DNA from: Phycisphaerae bacterium
GTDB taxonomy: Bacteria > Planctomycetota > Phycisphaerae > Sedimentisphaerales > Sedimentisphaeraceae
DNA length: 64,000 bases
Direction: 5' to 3'
Assembly: GCA_027078365.1 (NCBI GenBank)
Contig: JALWYQ010000043.1
Span: 31,513-95,512 of the forward strand
Shown here: piece after piece, positions 42,563 to 51,829 of the stretch
How positions within the stretch are numbered: the first letter of the stretch is position 1
Layout: every line of letters starts with the position of its first letter
Program-made: the position numbers and the translations under genes
The notes under the pieces: generated by a model
The model's database searches: none
What the model saw: only the letters and a program-made list of their open reading frames with translations
Told to the model about the DNA's origin: nothing

Positions 42563-43573
42563 CTAAAGTTCCTTTTGAACCTTAGGCAACGAAAGCAGAA
42601 GCTCTTCAACCTGCGCAACACTTAATTGCTCAGTATTATGAGAATGATAGTCTTCTGTTACAATCTTCTGAGTCTCACCCTCACTGAAGTATTTTGTATA
42701 GTTCAAATCGCGATCATCTAGAGGTACTCGGTAATAGTCTCCCATATCCTCTGCCTTTTGAAGCTCTTCTCTAGTACAGAGAGTTTCGTACATCTTTTCA
42801 GCATGCCTGATTCCAATCACTTTAATCTCTACATCAGACTTAAAGATATTCTTAACCGCATTGGCAAGATCGATAATAGTTGATGCAGGTGCTTTCTTAA
42901 CAAAAAGATCGCCTTGGTTTGCATGCTCAAATGAAAAGAGTACAAGGTCAACCGCATTTCTAAGCGGAAGCAAAAATCTTGTCATCTCTGGAACAGTAAC
43001 TGTTAGAGGCTTACCTTCTTTGATTTGCTTGATAAATAGAGGTATCACAGACCCGCGTGAACACATCACATTACCATACCTAACGCATGATATGATTGTC
43101 TCACTATTACTCTCACGTCTTGCAGCTGCAGCGGCAACCTTCTCCATAACTGCCTTGGTCATACCCATAGCATTAATCGGATAAACCGCTTTATCAGTAC
43201 TCAAGCACACAACTCGCTTAACGCCATGAGCAATCGCAGACTCAATAACATTATTACTACCAAGAATATTTGTCATAGCCGCCTGCATTGGGAAAAACTC
43301 ACAAGATGGAACCTGTTTGAGCGCAGCAGCATGGAAGATATAATCAACGCCATGCATAACCTTGTTTACACTATCCATATCGCGTACATCACCAATATGA
43401 AATTTCAAGCGTTCTTCCTTATACTCAATGCGCATCTCTTCTTGCTTAAGCTCATCACGAGAAAATATCTTTATCTCTTTAACATCTGTCGCAAGAAGCC
43501 TATCTGTAACCGCACGACCAAAAGAGCCTGTGCCGCCTGTGATTAATACCGTTTTATTTGCTAATTCTTTCAT
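42563..43573 (-). CDS. fnlA: UDP-GlcNAc 4,6-dehydratase/5-epimerase (FnlA/WbjB/CapE)
   Basis: FnlA makes the first committed 4-keto-6-deoxy sugar of the UDP-L-FucNAc route. The 336-residue short-chain enzyme has TVLITGGTGSFGRAVTDRLL (GxxGxxG) and FHAAALKQVPSCEFFP. Its catalytic region is LSTDKAVYPINAMGMTKAVMEK, with M-x-x-x-K in place of the usual Y-x-x-x-K, which marks the CapE/FlaA1-like class. RYGNVMCSRGSVIPLFIKQIKEG follows. It is the first of the fnlA-fnlB-fnlC set, in pathway order. Confidence 0.93.
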   Translation of the reverse strand: MKELANKTVLITGGTGSFGRAVTDRLLATDVKEIKIFSRDELKQEEMRIEYKEERLKFHIGDVRDMDSVNKVMHGVDYIFHAAALKQVPSCEFFPMQAAMTNILGSNNVIESAIAHGVKRVVCLSTDKAVYPINAMGMTKAVMEKVAAAAARRESNSETIISCVRYGNVMCSRGSVIPLFIKQIKEGKPLTVTVPEMTRFLLPLRNAVDLVLFSFEHANQGDLFVKKAPASTIIDLANAVKNIFKSDVEIKVIGIRHAEKMYETLCTREELQKAEDMGDYYRVPLDDRDLNYTKYFSEGETQKIVTEDYHSHNTEQLSVAQVEELLLSLPKVQKEL

Positions 43574-43685
43574 ATCATAATCTCTGATAATTTATACTAA
43601 GCCTCAATTATTTGTAATATGTTTTTTTGCAAATACGATCTAATCATATTTCCACACTAGGCTTCATACTCTCTTTCAACTAATT

Positions 43686-44459
43686 TCACGAAATTTTCTT
43701 TGCATAAATATCTCCACCAATGGTCTTTTCGTTCGGGAGTTCCTTGAGAATATTGATTATACGATTTTTGTCGACATATTCTGGCAATTCCATATTTAAC
43801 GATTCTGCTATTGAATAGTTAAATTCGGTGGGGCCTAGTCGATCAAGATAATCTATACACTTTACGGTTGTATCAATAACTCCCATGGAAAATTCAAAAG
43901 ATAACGCATCAATTTGTTGAGTAAGCCCCTGCAATACGTTGTATTCAAAGCCCTCAACATCTATCTTACAAAATGTAGGTTTGCCGTATTGTTCTATAAT
44001 CGCATCCATAGTGTCTGTTTTGACCGTAACTTTTTCATCCCATCTCACGCCAGCGAATGGACCATCATCACTTCTAACACATTCAATCCACTCTTTTGAC
44101 ATTGATGAGAGAGTACTTGCCTCACTTATATAAAAATCTTGTTCTCCTGCTTGCTTATCAAGGGCCTTATTAATAACCGTAAGATTAGGATTCTCACCAT
44201 ACTTTTCAATCAAATAATTTGCGCATTCTTGTTGAGGTTCAATTGCAATCACTTTGCATCCAATCTCGAGGAATGCTTCTGTTCGATTGCCCATATTTGC
44301 GCCAATATCGAAAGCAATTTGATCATGTTTGAGAAATTGCGAGTAAAACGCCACTCTTTCTCTCAATTGTCTAGCCGCTTTTTTTTCTCGCCCTCTTTTC
44401 TTTTGAGTCTCCCTATACGATCTATAAATCTGTTTTATAAAATTCATTCCATTCTCCAA
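43686..44459 (-). CDS. FkbM-family SAM-dependent methyltransferase
   Basis: The 257-residue protein has an N-terminal basic helix (YRSYRETQKKRGREKKAARQL) and the FkbM Rossmann fold: IAFDIGANMGNRTEAFLEIGCKVIAIEPQQECANYL with the SAM-binding glycine motif, TVINKALDKQAGE, VKTDTMDAIIEQYGKPTFCKIDVEGFEYNVLQGL. FkbM enzymes O-methylate sugars or polyketides. Its position in a glycan cluster suggests a sugar methyl cap. The acceptor is unknown. Confidence 0.88.
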   Translation of the reverse strand: MENGMNFIKQIYRSYRETQKKRGREKKAARQLRERVAFYSQFLKHDQIAFDIGANMGNRTEAFLEIGCKVIAIEPQQECANYLIEKYGENPNLTVINKALDKQAGEQDFYISEASTLSSMSKEWIECVRSDDGPFAGVRWDEKVTVKTDTMDAIIEQYGKPTFCKIDVEGFEYNVLQGLTQQIDALSFEFSMGVIDTTVKCIDYLDRLGPTEFNYSIAESLNMELPEYVDKNRIINILKELPNEKTIGGDIYAKKIS

Positions 44460-44487
44460 TCTTCTACAATAAATTTACCATGAAAAA

Positions 44488-45357
44488 TTATTTTTTCTGA
44501 TGTTCTACCTGCTGTTTAGCTATCTTATACATTTTTATCTCCTCAATACGTTTTTTTACATTCTTTAATTTTAACTGTGCAAGGGAAGTAGAAATCTTCT
44601 TTCTCAATGACGGTTTAGTTCGCGAACGCATACCTGTATTTTTAGGCCTTCTATAAATTCCAAGATCATCAAAATTAACTTTAAGACCATTTTTCTCAAA
44701 TAAGGGTCCTACATCATCTATTACCCACTTCCCTTTTCTTATTCCCATCCAATCATAGCTAAAGCCATAATCAATATAGGGTGCAACACCTTCTTTAAGC
44801 ATGTAAAATTTATTCTCGGTAAAAGCGCTACGATAGTTGCCATATACTTCCCATTCCCAAGGGCTCTCATCTGGTAAAATATACTCCTTTAAGTGTGAAA
44901 CTCTCCATAAACCTGTACATACAAACCGATATTTACCTTTACGAGGCCGTAAGAGGAAATCACCTAATTGCTTATTCTTATCCATCTTTATTGGCGCGTT
45001 GACTAGATTAAAAGTTGAAATATCTTCATTTTCATCTAACAAAGTAATCAATTGGTTCAATTTATCTTCATTAACATCGCTTCGAAGAAAGTAATCCTCA
45101 AGCATTAGAAGTATATAATCAGTTTCAACTTTATCTAGGTGGTCAAGCATTCGCTTTCCCCATGGAACAGTCTCGCCCTTTTCATACATAGAAAAAGTCT
45201 TAATATCAAATCCTTCATAGGCAAAGGACTTTGTCTCTGTATTTAGTATTATAGGCATATCAAATTTGGGCCAATGTTTCTTGAGGAAGAAGAAGAAAGG
45301 CTCCCATGCTTGGTAGTATTTATCACAACTAGCCACAAATAATGTACAGTTCCGCAT
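44488..45357 (-). CDS. Uncharacterised protein of the glycan cluster, possible GT-A glycosyltransferase
   Basis: I do not recognise a named family. The 289-residue protein starts CTLFVASCDKYYQAWEPFFFFLKKHWPKFDMPIILNTET, which looks like the first beta-alpha unit of a GT-A nucleotide-sugar domain. Later it has TDYILLMLEDYFLRSDVNEDKLNQLITLL with an E-D acidic pair placed like a DXD motif, and the aromatic-rich WEVYGNYRSAF. The tail is basic and helical. It has no signal peptide or membrane helix. It lies between FkbM and GT2 genes, so a transferase role is inferred from fold hints and context. Confidence 0.6.
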   Translation of the reverse strand: MRNCTLFVASCDKYYQAWEPFFFFLKKHWPKFDMPIILNTETKSFAYEGFDIKTFSMYEKGETVPWGKRMLDHLDKVETDYILLMLEDYFLRSDVNEDKLNQLITLLDENEDISTFNLVNAPIKMDKNKQLGDFLLRPRKGKYRFVCTGLWRVSHLKEYILPDESPWEWEVYGNYRSAFTENKFYMLKEGVAPYIDYGFSYDWMGIRKGKWVIDDVGPLFEKNGLKVNFDDLGIYRRPKNTGMRSRTKPSLRKKISTSLAQLKLKNVKKRIEEIKMYKIAKQQVEHQKK

Positions 45358-45383
45358 TTTAAGCTAACCTTTTACTACAGCAA

Positions 45384-46664
45384 TTAAATCCAATATGTAA
45401 TACTTGGTTTAATTCGTTTCATTCTTTCTATAACAAGTGGCTTGCATTTTAATGAAGATGCTTGAAGAATTCCAAGTATATACTTATTATGCAAAGGATC
45501 ATCTACCAACATTAAAGCCGCAAGCCACACGTTAACTGCATATTCTTCAAGTTGATCATTTAACACGATATTGTAGGCTAGTGAAGAAAATATTTCACCT
45601 AACTTATTTAGTCTAATATCTATTTCCGAAGAGACGACCACCTTATTTATACCCTTACCCAAGCCATCCCATGTGACTAATTTCATATCACAACGATTTG
45701 TCTCTTCTCTTAGCAAATCAACTATTTCATTCAATAGTTTTAACTTATCTTTTCTCACTCCTCTTATAATCCTAGAAGGCACTTTCTTTAACAACCTATG
45801 AGCACGCTTATACTCACTCTTTGAATCTGTGAGCATAAGCCCTGCAAAAGCTAGCCTAGCAATCTGAGTTTTATCGCCATTTAGCTTCATCAATCTTCTT
45901 GCCATGCTAATCAAACGATTTCCAATTGCTTCAAGCCTAACATCTTTAGGTGCCATTCTAGCAGGGACTTCAATCTGAGGACCAAGCCATTTCCAGATAT
46001 TCTTGCTGGTATTATTTGCGTGAGTTTTTCCTGTCCAAAGAGGCTCGTCAATAAAGCCAACTTTATATTTTTCAAACAATCTAACATTTACTGGCCAATC
46101 ATCTAATAGATAATCTCTCCATATCGGTATGATGTCTTCCATGAAGACTTTCCTCTTGGCGAGAAGGCCTTGCAGTGAAATACCTGGCAGATTTTGAATG
46201 TACAGCTTTGATAACGCATTACCAGAATTAATAAGACTTTTAGTTTTGCTGGCATCGCGAGAAATGATGTCTGCGCAACCTTCTTTTAGGATATCACCAA
46301 TAGCATATACAGCATCAAGGCCATTCTCCAAAAGAAATGACAACTGCCTCTCAATCTTTTCTGGCTTGTAAAGATCGTCTTGTGAGAGTTCGGCGATAAA
46401 CTCTCCACTTGAAGCTTCTGCCGCATCCGCCATAGTCATGGCAACGCCTTTGTTAGTGTCGTGCAAAAGTAACTTAAAACCAAATCGCTCAGAGAGCCCC
46501 TGCAAGTATTCAATATCTTGCCGTCTAGGCGATGCGTCATCTACCACTACAACTTCAATATTTGAATATGTCTGCGCATAAATAGATTCTAAGGCATCTA
46601 AGATAAATTCTTTTCCATTGTAATGCGGAACAATAATAGAAACTAACGGGCCATCACCACTCAT
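45384..46664 (-). CDS. Glycosyltransferase family 2
   Basis: The 426-residue protein has a typical GT2 start ([45 protein letters not shown]), the donor motif as S-Q-D-D ([17 protein letters not shown]) and a long extra helical C-terminal region (~240-426) that I do not recognise. That tail resembles uncharacterised GT2-linked helical bundles. The start overlaps the fdtB-like stop by 11 bp, so it is part of the same transcript. Sugar donor is unknown; the dTDP-3-amino sugar made by neighbouring enzymes is one candidate. Confidence 0.88.
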   Translation of the reverse strand: MSGDGPLVSIIVPHYNGKEFILDALESIYAQTYSNIEVVVVDDASPRRQDIEYLQGLSERFGFKLLLHDTNKGVAMTMADAAEASSGEFIAELSQDDLYKPEKIERQLSFLLENGLDAVYAIGDILKEGCADIISRDASKTKSLINSGNALSKLYIQNLPGISLQGLLAKRKVFMEDIIPIWRDYLLDDWPVNVRLFEKYKVGFIDEPLWTGKTHANNTSKNIWKWLGPQIEVPARMAPKDVRLEAIGNRLISMARRLMKLNGDKTQIARLAFAGLMLTDSKSEYKRAHRLLKKVPSRIIRGVRKDKLKLLNEIVDLLREETNRCDMKLVTWDGLGKGINKVVVSSEIDIRLNKLGEIFSSLAYNIVLNDQLEEYAVNVWLAALMLVDDPLHNKYILGILQASSLKCKPLVIERMKRIKPSITYWI

Positions 46665-47742
46665 TAATAACCTCCGCTACTCTCTTGACGTCTTGATCGC
46701 TCATCACTGGAGAGATTGGCAAACTCAAAACTTCATCTGCAAGCTTTTCTGCGATTGGCATTGAGAGCTTATTATATTCACTATAGCACTGTTGCTTATG
46801 TGGAGCGATTGGGTAATGCACTTGGCTAGCAATGCCATTATCATCTAGATATTGTTTAAGCAGATCTCTTCGATCTGTTCTGACTACGAATAGATGCCAA
46901 ACATGCTCCCCTTGATCTTTAGGAAGCTCTGGCAAAATGATCTTAGAGGAGCTAATCATCTCATTGTATAAATGAGCTACACGACGGCGAGCGGCATTGT
47001 CTTCATCCAAGCCAGCGAGTTTGATTCTAAGTACCGCTGCTTGCAATTCATCAATTCTACTATTGAGACCTTTATACTTGTTATAGTATCTCTTCTGCGA
47101 GCCATAATTGCGCAAAGCGATAATCTTATTCGCAAGCATCTCATCATTAGTCGTAATTGCTCCCGCGTCTCCCATTGCTCCAAGATTTTTGCTTGGATAA
47201 AAGCTAAATCCTGTTGCATCGGCTAGATTTCCAACACGAGTTCCTTTATAAATTGCTCCATGAGCTTGCGCAGCATCATCAATAACCTTTAGGTGATTCT
47301 CTTTTGCTAAATCACAGATCGAATCCATATCACAGACCCTACCGTACAGGTGGACTGGCATAATAGCCTTTGTTTTATCTGTAATGGCTCTTTCGATATT
47401 GCTCGCTTCAATGAGATGTGTATCTGCGTTAGGTTCGACAAATACAGGCGTGGCACCACAGTCAGTTATCGCTAAAACTGTTGCAATATAGGTATTGGAT
47501 GGAACAATTATTTCATCACCAACACCAAAACCATAAGCTTTTATAATAAGCTTTAGCGCATCAAGGCCACTTGCTACGCCAATCGCATAATTAACTTGAC
47601 AATATTTAGCAAACTCTGCCTCAAAAGCAGATAACTCTTGGCCTAAGAGATACCAACCACTATTTAAAACTCTAGCAAATGCTCTTTGTATTTCAGATTC
47701 GTATTTACTATTAACAGACTTTAAATCAAGAAATTTTATCAC
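46654..47742 (-). CDS. fdtB: DegT-family aminotransferase (FdtB/QdtB-type)
   Basis: FdtB-type enzymes put an amino group at C-3 of dTDP-3-keto-6-deoxyhexose. The 362-residue PLP enzyme has [61 protein letters not shown] and the PLP lysine in [18 protein letters not shown]. It matches the 3-aminotransferase branch and lies in an operon with an FdtA-type isomerase and an acetyltransferase. It overlaps the acyltransferase gene by 4 bp (ATGA). Confidence 0.87.
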   Translation of the reverse strand: MIKFLDLKSVNSKYESEIQRAFARVLNSGWYLLGQELSAFEAEFAKYCQVNYAIGVASGLDALKLIIKAYGFGVGDEIIVPSNTYIATVLAITDCGATPVFVEPNADTHLIEASNIERAITDKTKAIMPVHLYGRVCDMDSICDLAKENHLKVIDDAAQAHGAIYKGTRVGNLADATGFSFYPSKNLGAMGDAGAITTNDEMLANKIIALRNYGSQKRYYNKYKGLNSRIDELQAAVLRIKLAGLDEDNAARRRVAHLYNEMISSSKIILPELPKDQGEHVWHLFVVRTDRRDLLKQYLDDNGIASQVHYPIAPHKQQCYSEYNKLSMPIAEKLADEVLSLPISPVMSDQDVKRVAEVINEW

Positions 47743-48281
47743 AACAGTTCCTTTACTACTCGTGCTGGGTTACCAGCAACAACGCAATTGGCTGCAACAT
47801 CTTGGATTACGACGGAACCTGCTGCAATAGTAGAGTTTTCACCTACAGTCACTCCTTTTAAAATTACCGCTCTGGCGCCAATAAAAACATTGTCAGCAAT
47901 CGTAACGGCTTTCTTTAAGGGAACTTGTCTGTTTACTAAGCCATGAAAATCAGAATCAAATACAACGACCTCTGGCCCAATCAAACAATTCTTCCCTATC
48001 TTTATTCCAGGTCCCTCAGAAATAAAAACGCAACTATTGTTAATCTGACATCCTTGCCCAAATTCAATAACCGAATCTGGTGTTCTAGCTTCAACATGGG
48101 AATATCCACTAAAAAAATAAGGGGATTTCTTATAACCGAAAGTAACATTATCCTCGAATAGGATACGTCCTTTTCCTAAAAATAAGACTGGTTGAGATAT
48201 CTTTGGATAGCCAGAGTAAACCTTTTTCTTTGATAAGAATTTGTAGCGCAATACCCTTAATTTTTGGATTATATCTTTCAT
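47739..48281 (-). CDS. Left-handed beta-helix acyltransferase (WcaF/maltose acetyltransferase-like)
   Basis: The 180-residue protein has hexapeptide-repeat strands ([86 protein letters not shown]). It has the His of DSDFHG typical of the O-acetyltransferase group. The first ~45 residues are a basic, membrane-proximal-looking segment. It probably O-acetylates a glycan sugar. It lies 6 bp from the second acyltransferase gene upstream. Confidence 0.82.
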   Translation of the reverse strand: MKDIIQKLRVLRYKFLSKKKVYSGYPKISQPVLFLGKGRILFEDNVTFGYKKSPYFFSGYSHVEARTPDSVIEFGQGCQINNSCVFISEGPGIKIGKNCLIGPEVVVFDSDFHGLVNRQVPLKKAVTIADNVFIGARAVILKGVTVGENSTIAAGSVVIQDVAANCVVAGNPARVVKELL

Positions 48282-48287
48282 CTATTA

Positions 48288-48749
48288 CTATTCCACCAAC
48301 ATATCTCTTCTTATGATACGCGCAGGATTTCCAACTACCACACAGTTAGCAGGAACATCTTTAATCACAACCGAACCAGCTCCAATCATAGCATTCTCTC
48401 CGATAGTTATACCGCAGAGGATCGTCGCATTGGCTCCTATTGATGCACCTTTCTCAACAACAGTCTTTAAAGGCTTCTTATACTGTTTTGAACGAGGGAA
48501 AATATCATTGGTAAATGTAGCGTTGGGTCCTACAAAAACGTCATCTTTGAGAGTAATACCATCCCATATCTGGACACCACATTTTATTGTTACCCTATCA
48601 CCTATAACAACTTCATTTTCAATCAGGCAATGCGAACAAATATTACAAGACTCACCTATGGTAGCCCTATCTAATATTACGACGTATTGCCAAATATTAG
48701 TATCTTTGCCAATATTGTTTGATTTAACATCTGATAGTGGATGTATCAT
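48288..48749 (-). CDS. Sugar N-acetyltransferase (FdtC/QdtC-type)
   Basis: The 153-residue hexapeptide-repeat enzyme reads [61 protein letters not shown] and [33 protein letters not shown]. This NDIFPRSK loop marks the group that acetylates the C-3 or C-4 amino group of dTDP- or UDP-amino sugars (FdtC, QdtC, WbpD, PglD relatives). With fdtA and fdtB it completes dTDP-3-acetamido-3,6-dideoxyhexose. It overlaps the FdtA gene by 4 bp. Confidence 0.86.
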   Translation of the reverse strand: MIHPLSDVKSNNIGKDTNIWQYVVILDRATIGESCNICSHCLIENEVVIGDRVTIKCGVQIWDGITLKDDVFVGPNATFTNDIFPRSKQYKKPLKTVVEKGASIGANATILCGITIGENAMIGAGSVVIKDVPANCVVVGNPARIIRRDMLVE

Positions 48750-49159
48750 GAAAGCATCTCTACTTCTTTTTGAAACTCGCTATATTCGCGAATATAATCA
48801 TCCTCGTCAAATACCCCTGAAGACAAGACCAAGCAAATCGAACCCATTGAAAAGTTACAAAGATCTCTCCATACCATTTCTGGAAGATATAATCCACAGC
48901 TAGATCTATCTAGATGATAACTAGACTCTAAATTGCCATCCTTAACCAACACATCAAAACTGCCCGCTATTGGGATTAAAAACTCATGTTGTTTTTTGTG
49001 TGCATGAGCTCCTCTAGACGCTCCTGCTGGGATACCATAAATGTAATAGACTCGTTCTATTTCAAATGGTATATGGTTTGCCTGTTCTATAAAGGTGAGA
49101 CTACCACGTGGATCTTCAATCTTTGGCAATTCAATTAGTCTAACATCCTTTAGACTCAT
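48746..49159 (-). CDS. fdtA: dTDP-4-oxo-6-deoxy-D-glucose 3,4-oxoisomerase (FdtA/QdtA-type)
   Basis: FdtA-type enzymes move the keto group from C-4 to C-3 of dTDP-4-keto-6-deoxyglucose. The 137-residue cupin has [31 protein letters not shown], the active-site pair in [25 protein letters not shown] and [25 protein letters not shown]. It is the first gene of the cluster, followed by overlapping acetyltransferase genes. RmlA and RmlB, which make the substrate, are not in the window. FdtA and QdtA cannot be told apart here. Confidence 0.9.
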   Translation of the reverse strand: MSLKDVRLIELPKIEDPRGSLTFIEQANHIPFEIERVYYIYGIPAGASRGAHAHKKQHEFLIPIAGSFDVLVKDGNLESSYHLDRSSCGLYLPEMVWRDLCNFSMGSICLVLSSGVFDEDDYIREYSEFQKEVEMLS

Positions 49160-49214
49160 ATCACTTCCTTATTCGTTATTGATTCGAGACGTAATTACTT
49201 AGAAAAAGACCCTG

Positions 49215-49238
49215 TTAAGATACTTCATTATATCTTAA
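49215..49238. promoter_or_regulatory. Palindrome upstream of the glycan cluster
   Basis: TTAAGATA and TATCTTAA are perfect 8-bp arms around an 8-bp spacer, about 55-80 bp upstream of the fdtA start. A TATAAT on the minus strand lies within it, so it could be an operator over the promoter or a leader hairpin. The rest of 49160-49426 holds only a weak hairpin after pheS (GAACATC...GATGTTC, near 49377-49422). Confidence 0.4.
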
Positions 49239-49426
49239 AAAACAAGTAATACCTATCTTAAGCTACGACTAATAAGTCAATTTGCAAGATGGGATTTCCT
49301 ATTGTAATACAGCGTGTTACTCCTGTCGAGGTGGAATCTGGGAGAAGTAAACAATTAAAATATCTGCACAGTCACAGAACATCTCAATTCAGACACTAAT
49401 TGAGTAATACTGCCGATGTTCATTAA

Positions 49427-50413
49427 TTAGAATTGCTCAAGAAAACGCATGTCGTTTTCGAATAGTAGGCGGATATCATAGATGCCGTACTTGCGCATTG
49501 CTAGGCGTTCTATGCCGAATCCGAATGCCCAACCTGTGTATTTTTCGCTGTCTATTCCAACGGCTTTGAATACGTTAGGATCTACCATTCCACAACCGCC
49601 AATTTCCATCCAATTGCTCTGGCCGTTTGATTCGAAGAGAATGTCGATCTCTGCGCTTGGCTCAGTGAACGGAAAAAAGCTTGGGCGGAATCGCCATTTT
49701 GTGTCAGCTCCAAAGAAGCTGTGGATGAATTGGTCGATGGTAGTTTTTAAATCTACCATTGTAACGCCTTCATCGACCACTAGAGCTTCGATTTGGTGGA
49801 ACATAAACATGTGCGTAGCGTCAACAGTATCAGGGCGATACACACGACCTGGTGCAACTACTCTAATTGGTGGCTCTTGGTTTTCCATAACACGAATCTG
49901 AATAGTTGATGTTTGGCTGCGCATCAGGTGAGTATCGTCGAGATAGAAGTTGTCAATAGGATCTCTAGCTGGATGCTCGTCTGGAATGTTTAACGCAACG
50001 AAGTTGTGCCAGTCGTCTTCAACTTCAGGGCCGTAAGCAATATTGAATCCCATACGACCAAAGATTTCCAACAAATCGTTGATTGTTTGAGTGATAACGT
50101 GAGGCTTGCCAACGTTTATTTCAACACCAGGCAAGGTTACATCGACTAGAGGTTTTTGCTTCTTTGCTCCGCTTCCAAGCTCTTGTTGTTTTGCCTTGAA
50201 AGCAGAAGTAACCTCATTTTTGATTTTATTGATAAGTTGGCCAGCTTTTGGTTTATCTTCTTTTGGCAATTTGCCAATCTGACTAAGCATTAAGGTAATG
50301 CTACCCTTGCGACCAAGATATTTAACCCTGTAAGACTCAAGAGAGCCCGCATCAGTTATTGATGCGAGCTGCTCCATTGCTTGTTTTCCAATTTTTTCAA
50401 ATTCTTGTAGCAT
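49427..50413 (-). CDS. pheS: Phenylalanyl-tRNA synthetase alpha subunit
   Basis: PheS is the catalytic class-II subunit that charges tRNA-Phe with PheT. The 328-residue protein has an N-terminal coiled-coil that binds tRNA (SLESYRVKYLGRKGSITLMLSQIGKLP). The catalytic domain follows: DNFYLDDTHLMRSQTSTIQIRVM, VVAPGRVYRPDTVDATHMFMFHQIEALVVDEG, FRPSFFPFTEPSAEID and GWAFGFGIERLAMRKYGI (motif 3). pheT does not follow; the next gene downstream is in the glycan cluster on the same strand, after a 267-bp gap. It sits 11 bp after rplT. Confidence 0.97.
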   Translation of the reverse strand: MLQEFEKIGKQAMEQLASITDAGSLESYRVKYLGRKGSITLMLSQIGKLPKEDKPKAGQLINKIKNEVTSAFKAKQQELGSGAKKQKPLVDVTLPGVEINVGKPHVITQTINDLLEIFGRMGFNIAYGPEVEDDWHNFVALNIPDEHPARDPIDNFYLDDTHLMRSQTSTIQIRVMENQEPPIRVVAPGRVYRPDTVDATHMFMFHQIEALVVDEGVTMVDLKTTIDQFIHSFFGADTKWRFRPSFFPFTEPSAEIDILFESNGQSNWMEIGGCGMVDPNVFKAVGIDSEKYTGWAFGFGIERLAMRKYGIYDIRLLFENDMRFLEQF

Positions 50414-50424
50414 CTCAATTCCGT

Positions 50425-50781
50425 TTAGTTAAGTGCAGCTTTTGCCTCTTCAACAATGGCATCAAATGCGGCAGTATCCTCGATAGCAATCTGGCTGAGC
50501 ATTTTACGGTTTAGCTCAATACCAGCTTTTTTACAACCATTGATAAATTCGCTGTAACGCATGCCTCTCAACTTGCATGCAGCACTAAGACGGATAATCC
50601 AGAGTGAACGGAAGTCTCTTTTCTTCCTCTTGCGGTCTTTTGTTGCGTTTACATCTGCACGAATAGATGCTTCTTTTGCAAGACGTAGTAATCTACCCGC
50701 ACTTCCGCGGTGACCTTTAACGCTTTTTAATATTCTCTTGTTTGCTTTACGCCTTGCGGCGCCTTTTCTTACTCTTGGCAT
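50425..50781 (-). CDS. rplT: 50S ribosomal protein L20
   Basis: L20 is a 23S-rRNA-binding assembly protein and, in other bacteria, a repressor of rpmI-rplT. The 118-residue product is typical: MPRVRKGAARRKANKRILKSVKGHRGSAGRLLRLAKEA, then RDFRSLWIIRLSAACKLRGMRYSEFINGCKKAGIELNRKMLSQIAI. Spacing to rpmI is about 100 bp. Confidence 0.98.
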   Translation of the reverse strand: MPRVRKGAARRKANKRILKSVKGHRGSAGRLLRLAKEASIRADVNATKDRKRKKRDFRSLWIIRLSAACKLRGMRYSEFINGCKKAGIELNRKMLSQIAIEDTAAFDAIVEEAKAALN

Positions 50782-50884
50782 ATCAGCTTTCCTTTCTTTT
50801 AATTGACCTGCTGCGGCAGCTGACAGGGTCGCCGAGAAGCAGGTATGCTACTTGTTTTAGTTATCTATCTGGATAACTCGATAT

Positions 50885-51082
50885 TTACTCTGCACAAAGC
50901 TGTCTGAGTGTAGTCTTTTGGATAGAACCATCAATATAGCAGGCCTTACCAAGACTTCTACGACGCTTTGGACTCATTGCGCTCATTAGGTGACTACCAC
51001 CAGCCTTTTTGTATTTCACCTTCTTATTGGCTGTGATTTTAACCCTTCTTTTGAGCCCTTTGTGTACCTTCTGCTTAGGCAT
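50885..51082 (-). CDS. rpmI: 50S ribosomal protein L35
   Basis: L35 is a small basic protein of the large subunit. The ATG at 51082 is chosen because the mature family begins MPKQKVHKGLKRR. The upstream ATG at 51121 adds 13 unrelated residues. At 65 residues it has the family pattern RVKITANKKVKYKKAGGSHLM and SPKRRRSLGKACYIDGS. It is the first gene after a terminator and repeat array, so rpmI-rplT-pheS likely has its own promoter in 51083-51760. Confidence 0.96.
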   Translation of the reverse strand: MPKQKVHKGLKRRVKITANKKVKYKKAGGSHLMSAMSPKRRRSLGKACYIDGSIQKTTLRQLCAE

Positions 51083-51289
51083 ACAACTTTCCTTTCGTTC
51101 ATTTATAAATACAAGTGCCACAAGAATTCGACAATATACGCCTATAACGGTTCTGCGTCAAGTAAAACGTTGTTTTTTTGTCTCTTTGAACCTCAGACAT
51201 CTCAACAAGAGTTAAGTAATTATAGCGACGAGCCCTTCTGTCTTTTTCGTAATCGGGTCTTTTTGCCAGCAAACTGATGGAAGTACCTT

Positions 51290-51620
51290 TGTATTTCTAA
51301 AGGGAAGGCTTTTTGCTATAAAGGGACCGCACCTAACGGAGCTAATCGATTTATTACATGTCATATCGCTACAAAGGGGTCGCCCCTCTGGGGCTAATCT
51401 GTTTTACCACACGGTTTTTTGCTACAAAGGGACCGCACCTAACGGTGCTAATCGGGTTTGTTGCTTGTTATATCGCTACAAAGGGGTTGCTCCGACGGAG
51501 CAAGATTTGCAACATAGTCTTGCTATAATCCCAGAGGGATGGCACCTTTGTAACCCGAAGGGATAAAAAGCACCCCCAGCCTTTAGCCTCGTAGAGGCGA
51601 TACCTTTGTAACCCGTAGCG
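51290..51620. repeat. GC-rich short-hairpin repeat array IV
   Basis: This array lies between infC and rpmI. The left part is in inverted orientation (GCACC/GGTGC near 51435, CCCC/GGGG near 51393, GCACC with one mismatch near 51331). The right part is forward (TTGCTCC/GGAGCAA near 51488, ATCCC/GGGAT near 51529, CCTC/GAGG near 51588). The spacer TTTGTA or its complement TACAAA follows each module. A 'gacgcaa'-type word follows at ~51667-51710. Confidence 0.85.
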
Positions 51621-51753
51621 ACTGTTTTAAAAATCAAGCTAAATTACTGTTCTATCCCGTTTCGTTTGCGTCTCCTGCGTCTTTCGCATCCTGTTGCGTT
51701 AAAGTAGTTAAAGGTTTTGTTTTTCCTCTTCAAGACCTTCATGCTCTTCGTGG

Positions 51754-51798
51754 TTTTAAAAAAAGAGGCAAAACTCGATAACGAGCTTTGCCTCTTTG
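51754..51798 (-). terminator. Intrinsic terminator after infC
   Basis: On the minus strand AAAGAGGCAAAGCTCG pairs with CGAGTTTTGCCTCTTT around TTAT (one mismatch), followed by a T-run. It lies 32 bp after the infC stop, so thrS-infC transcripts probably end here and rpmI starts separately. Confidence 0.88.
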
Positions 51799-51829
51799 AA
51801 AAATCATATCGCATGCGCAGATTACTGCA

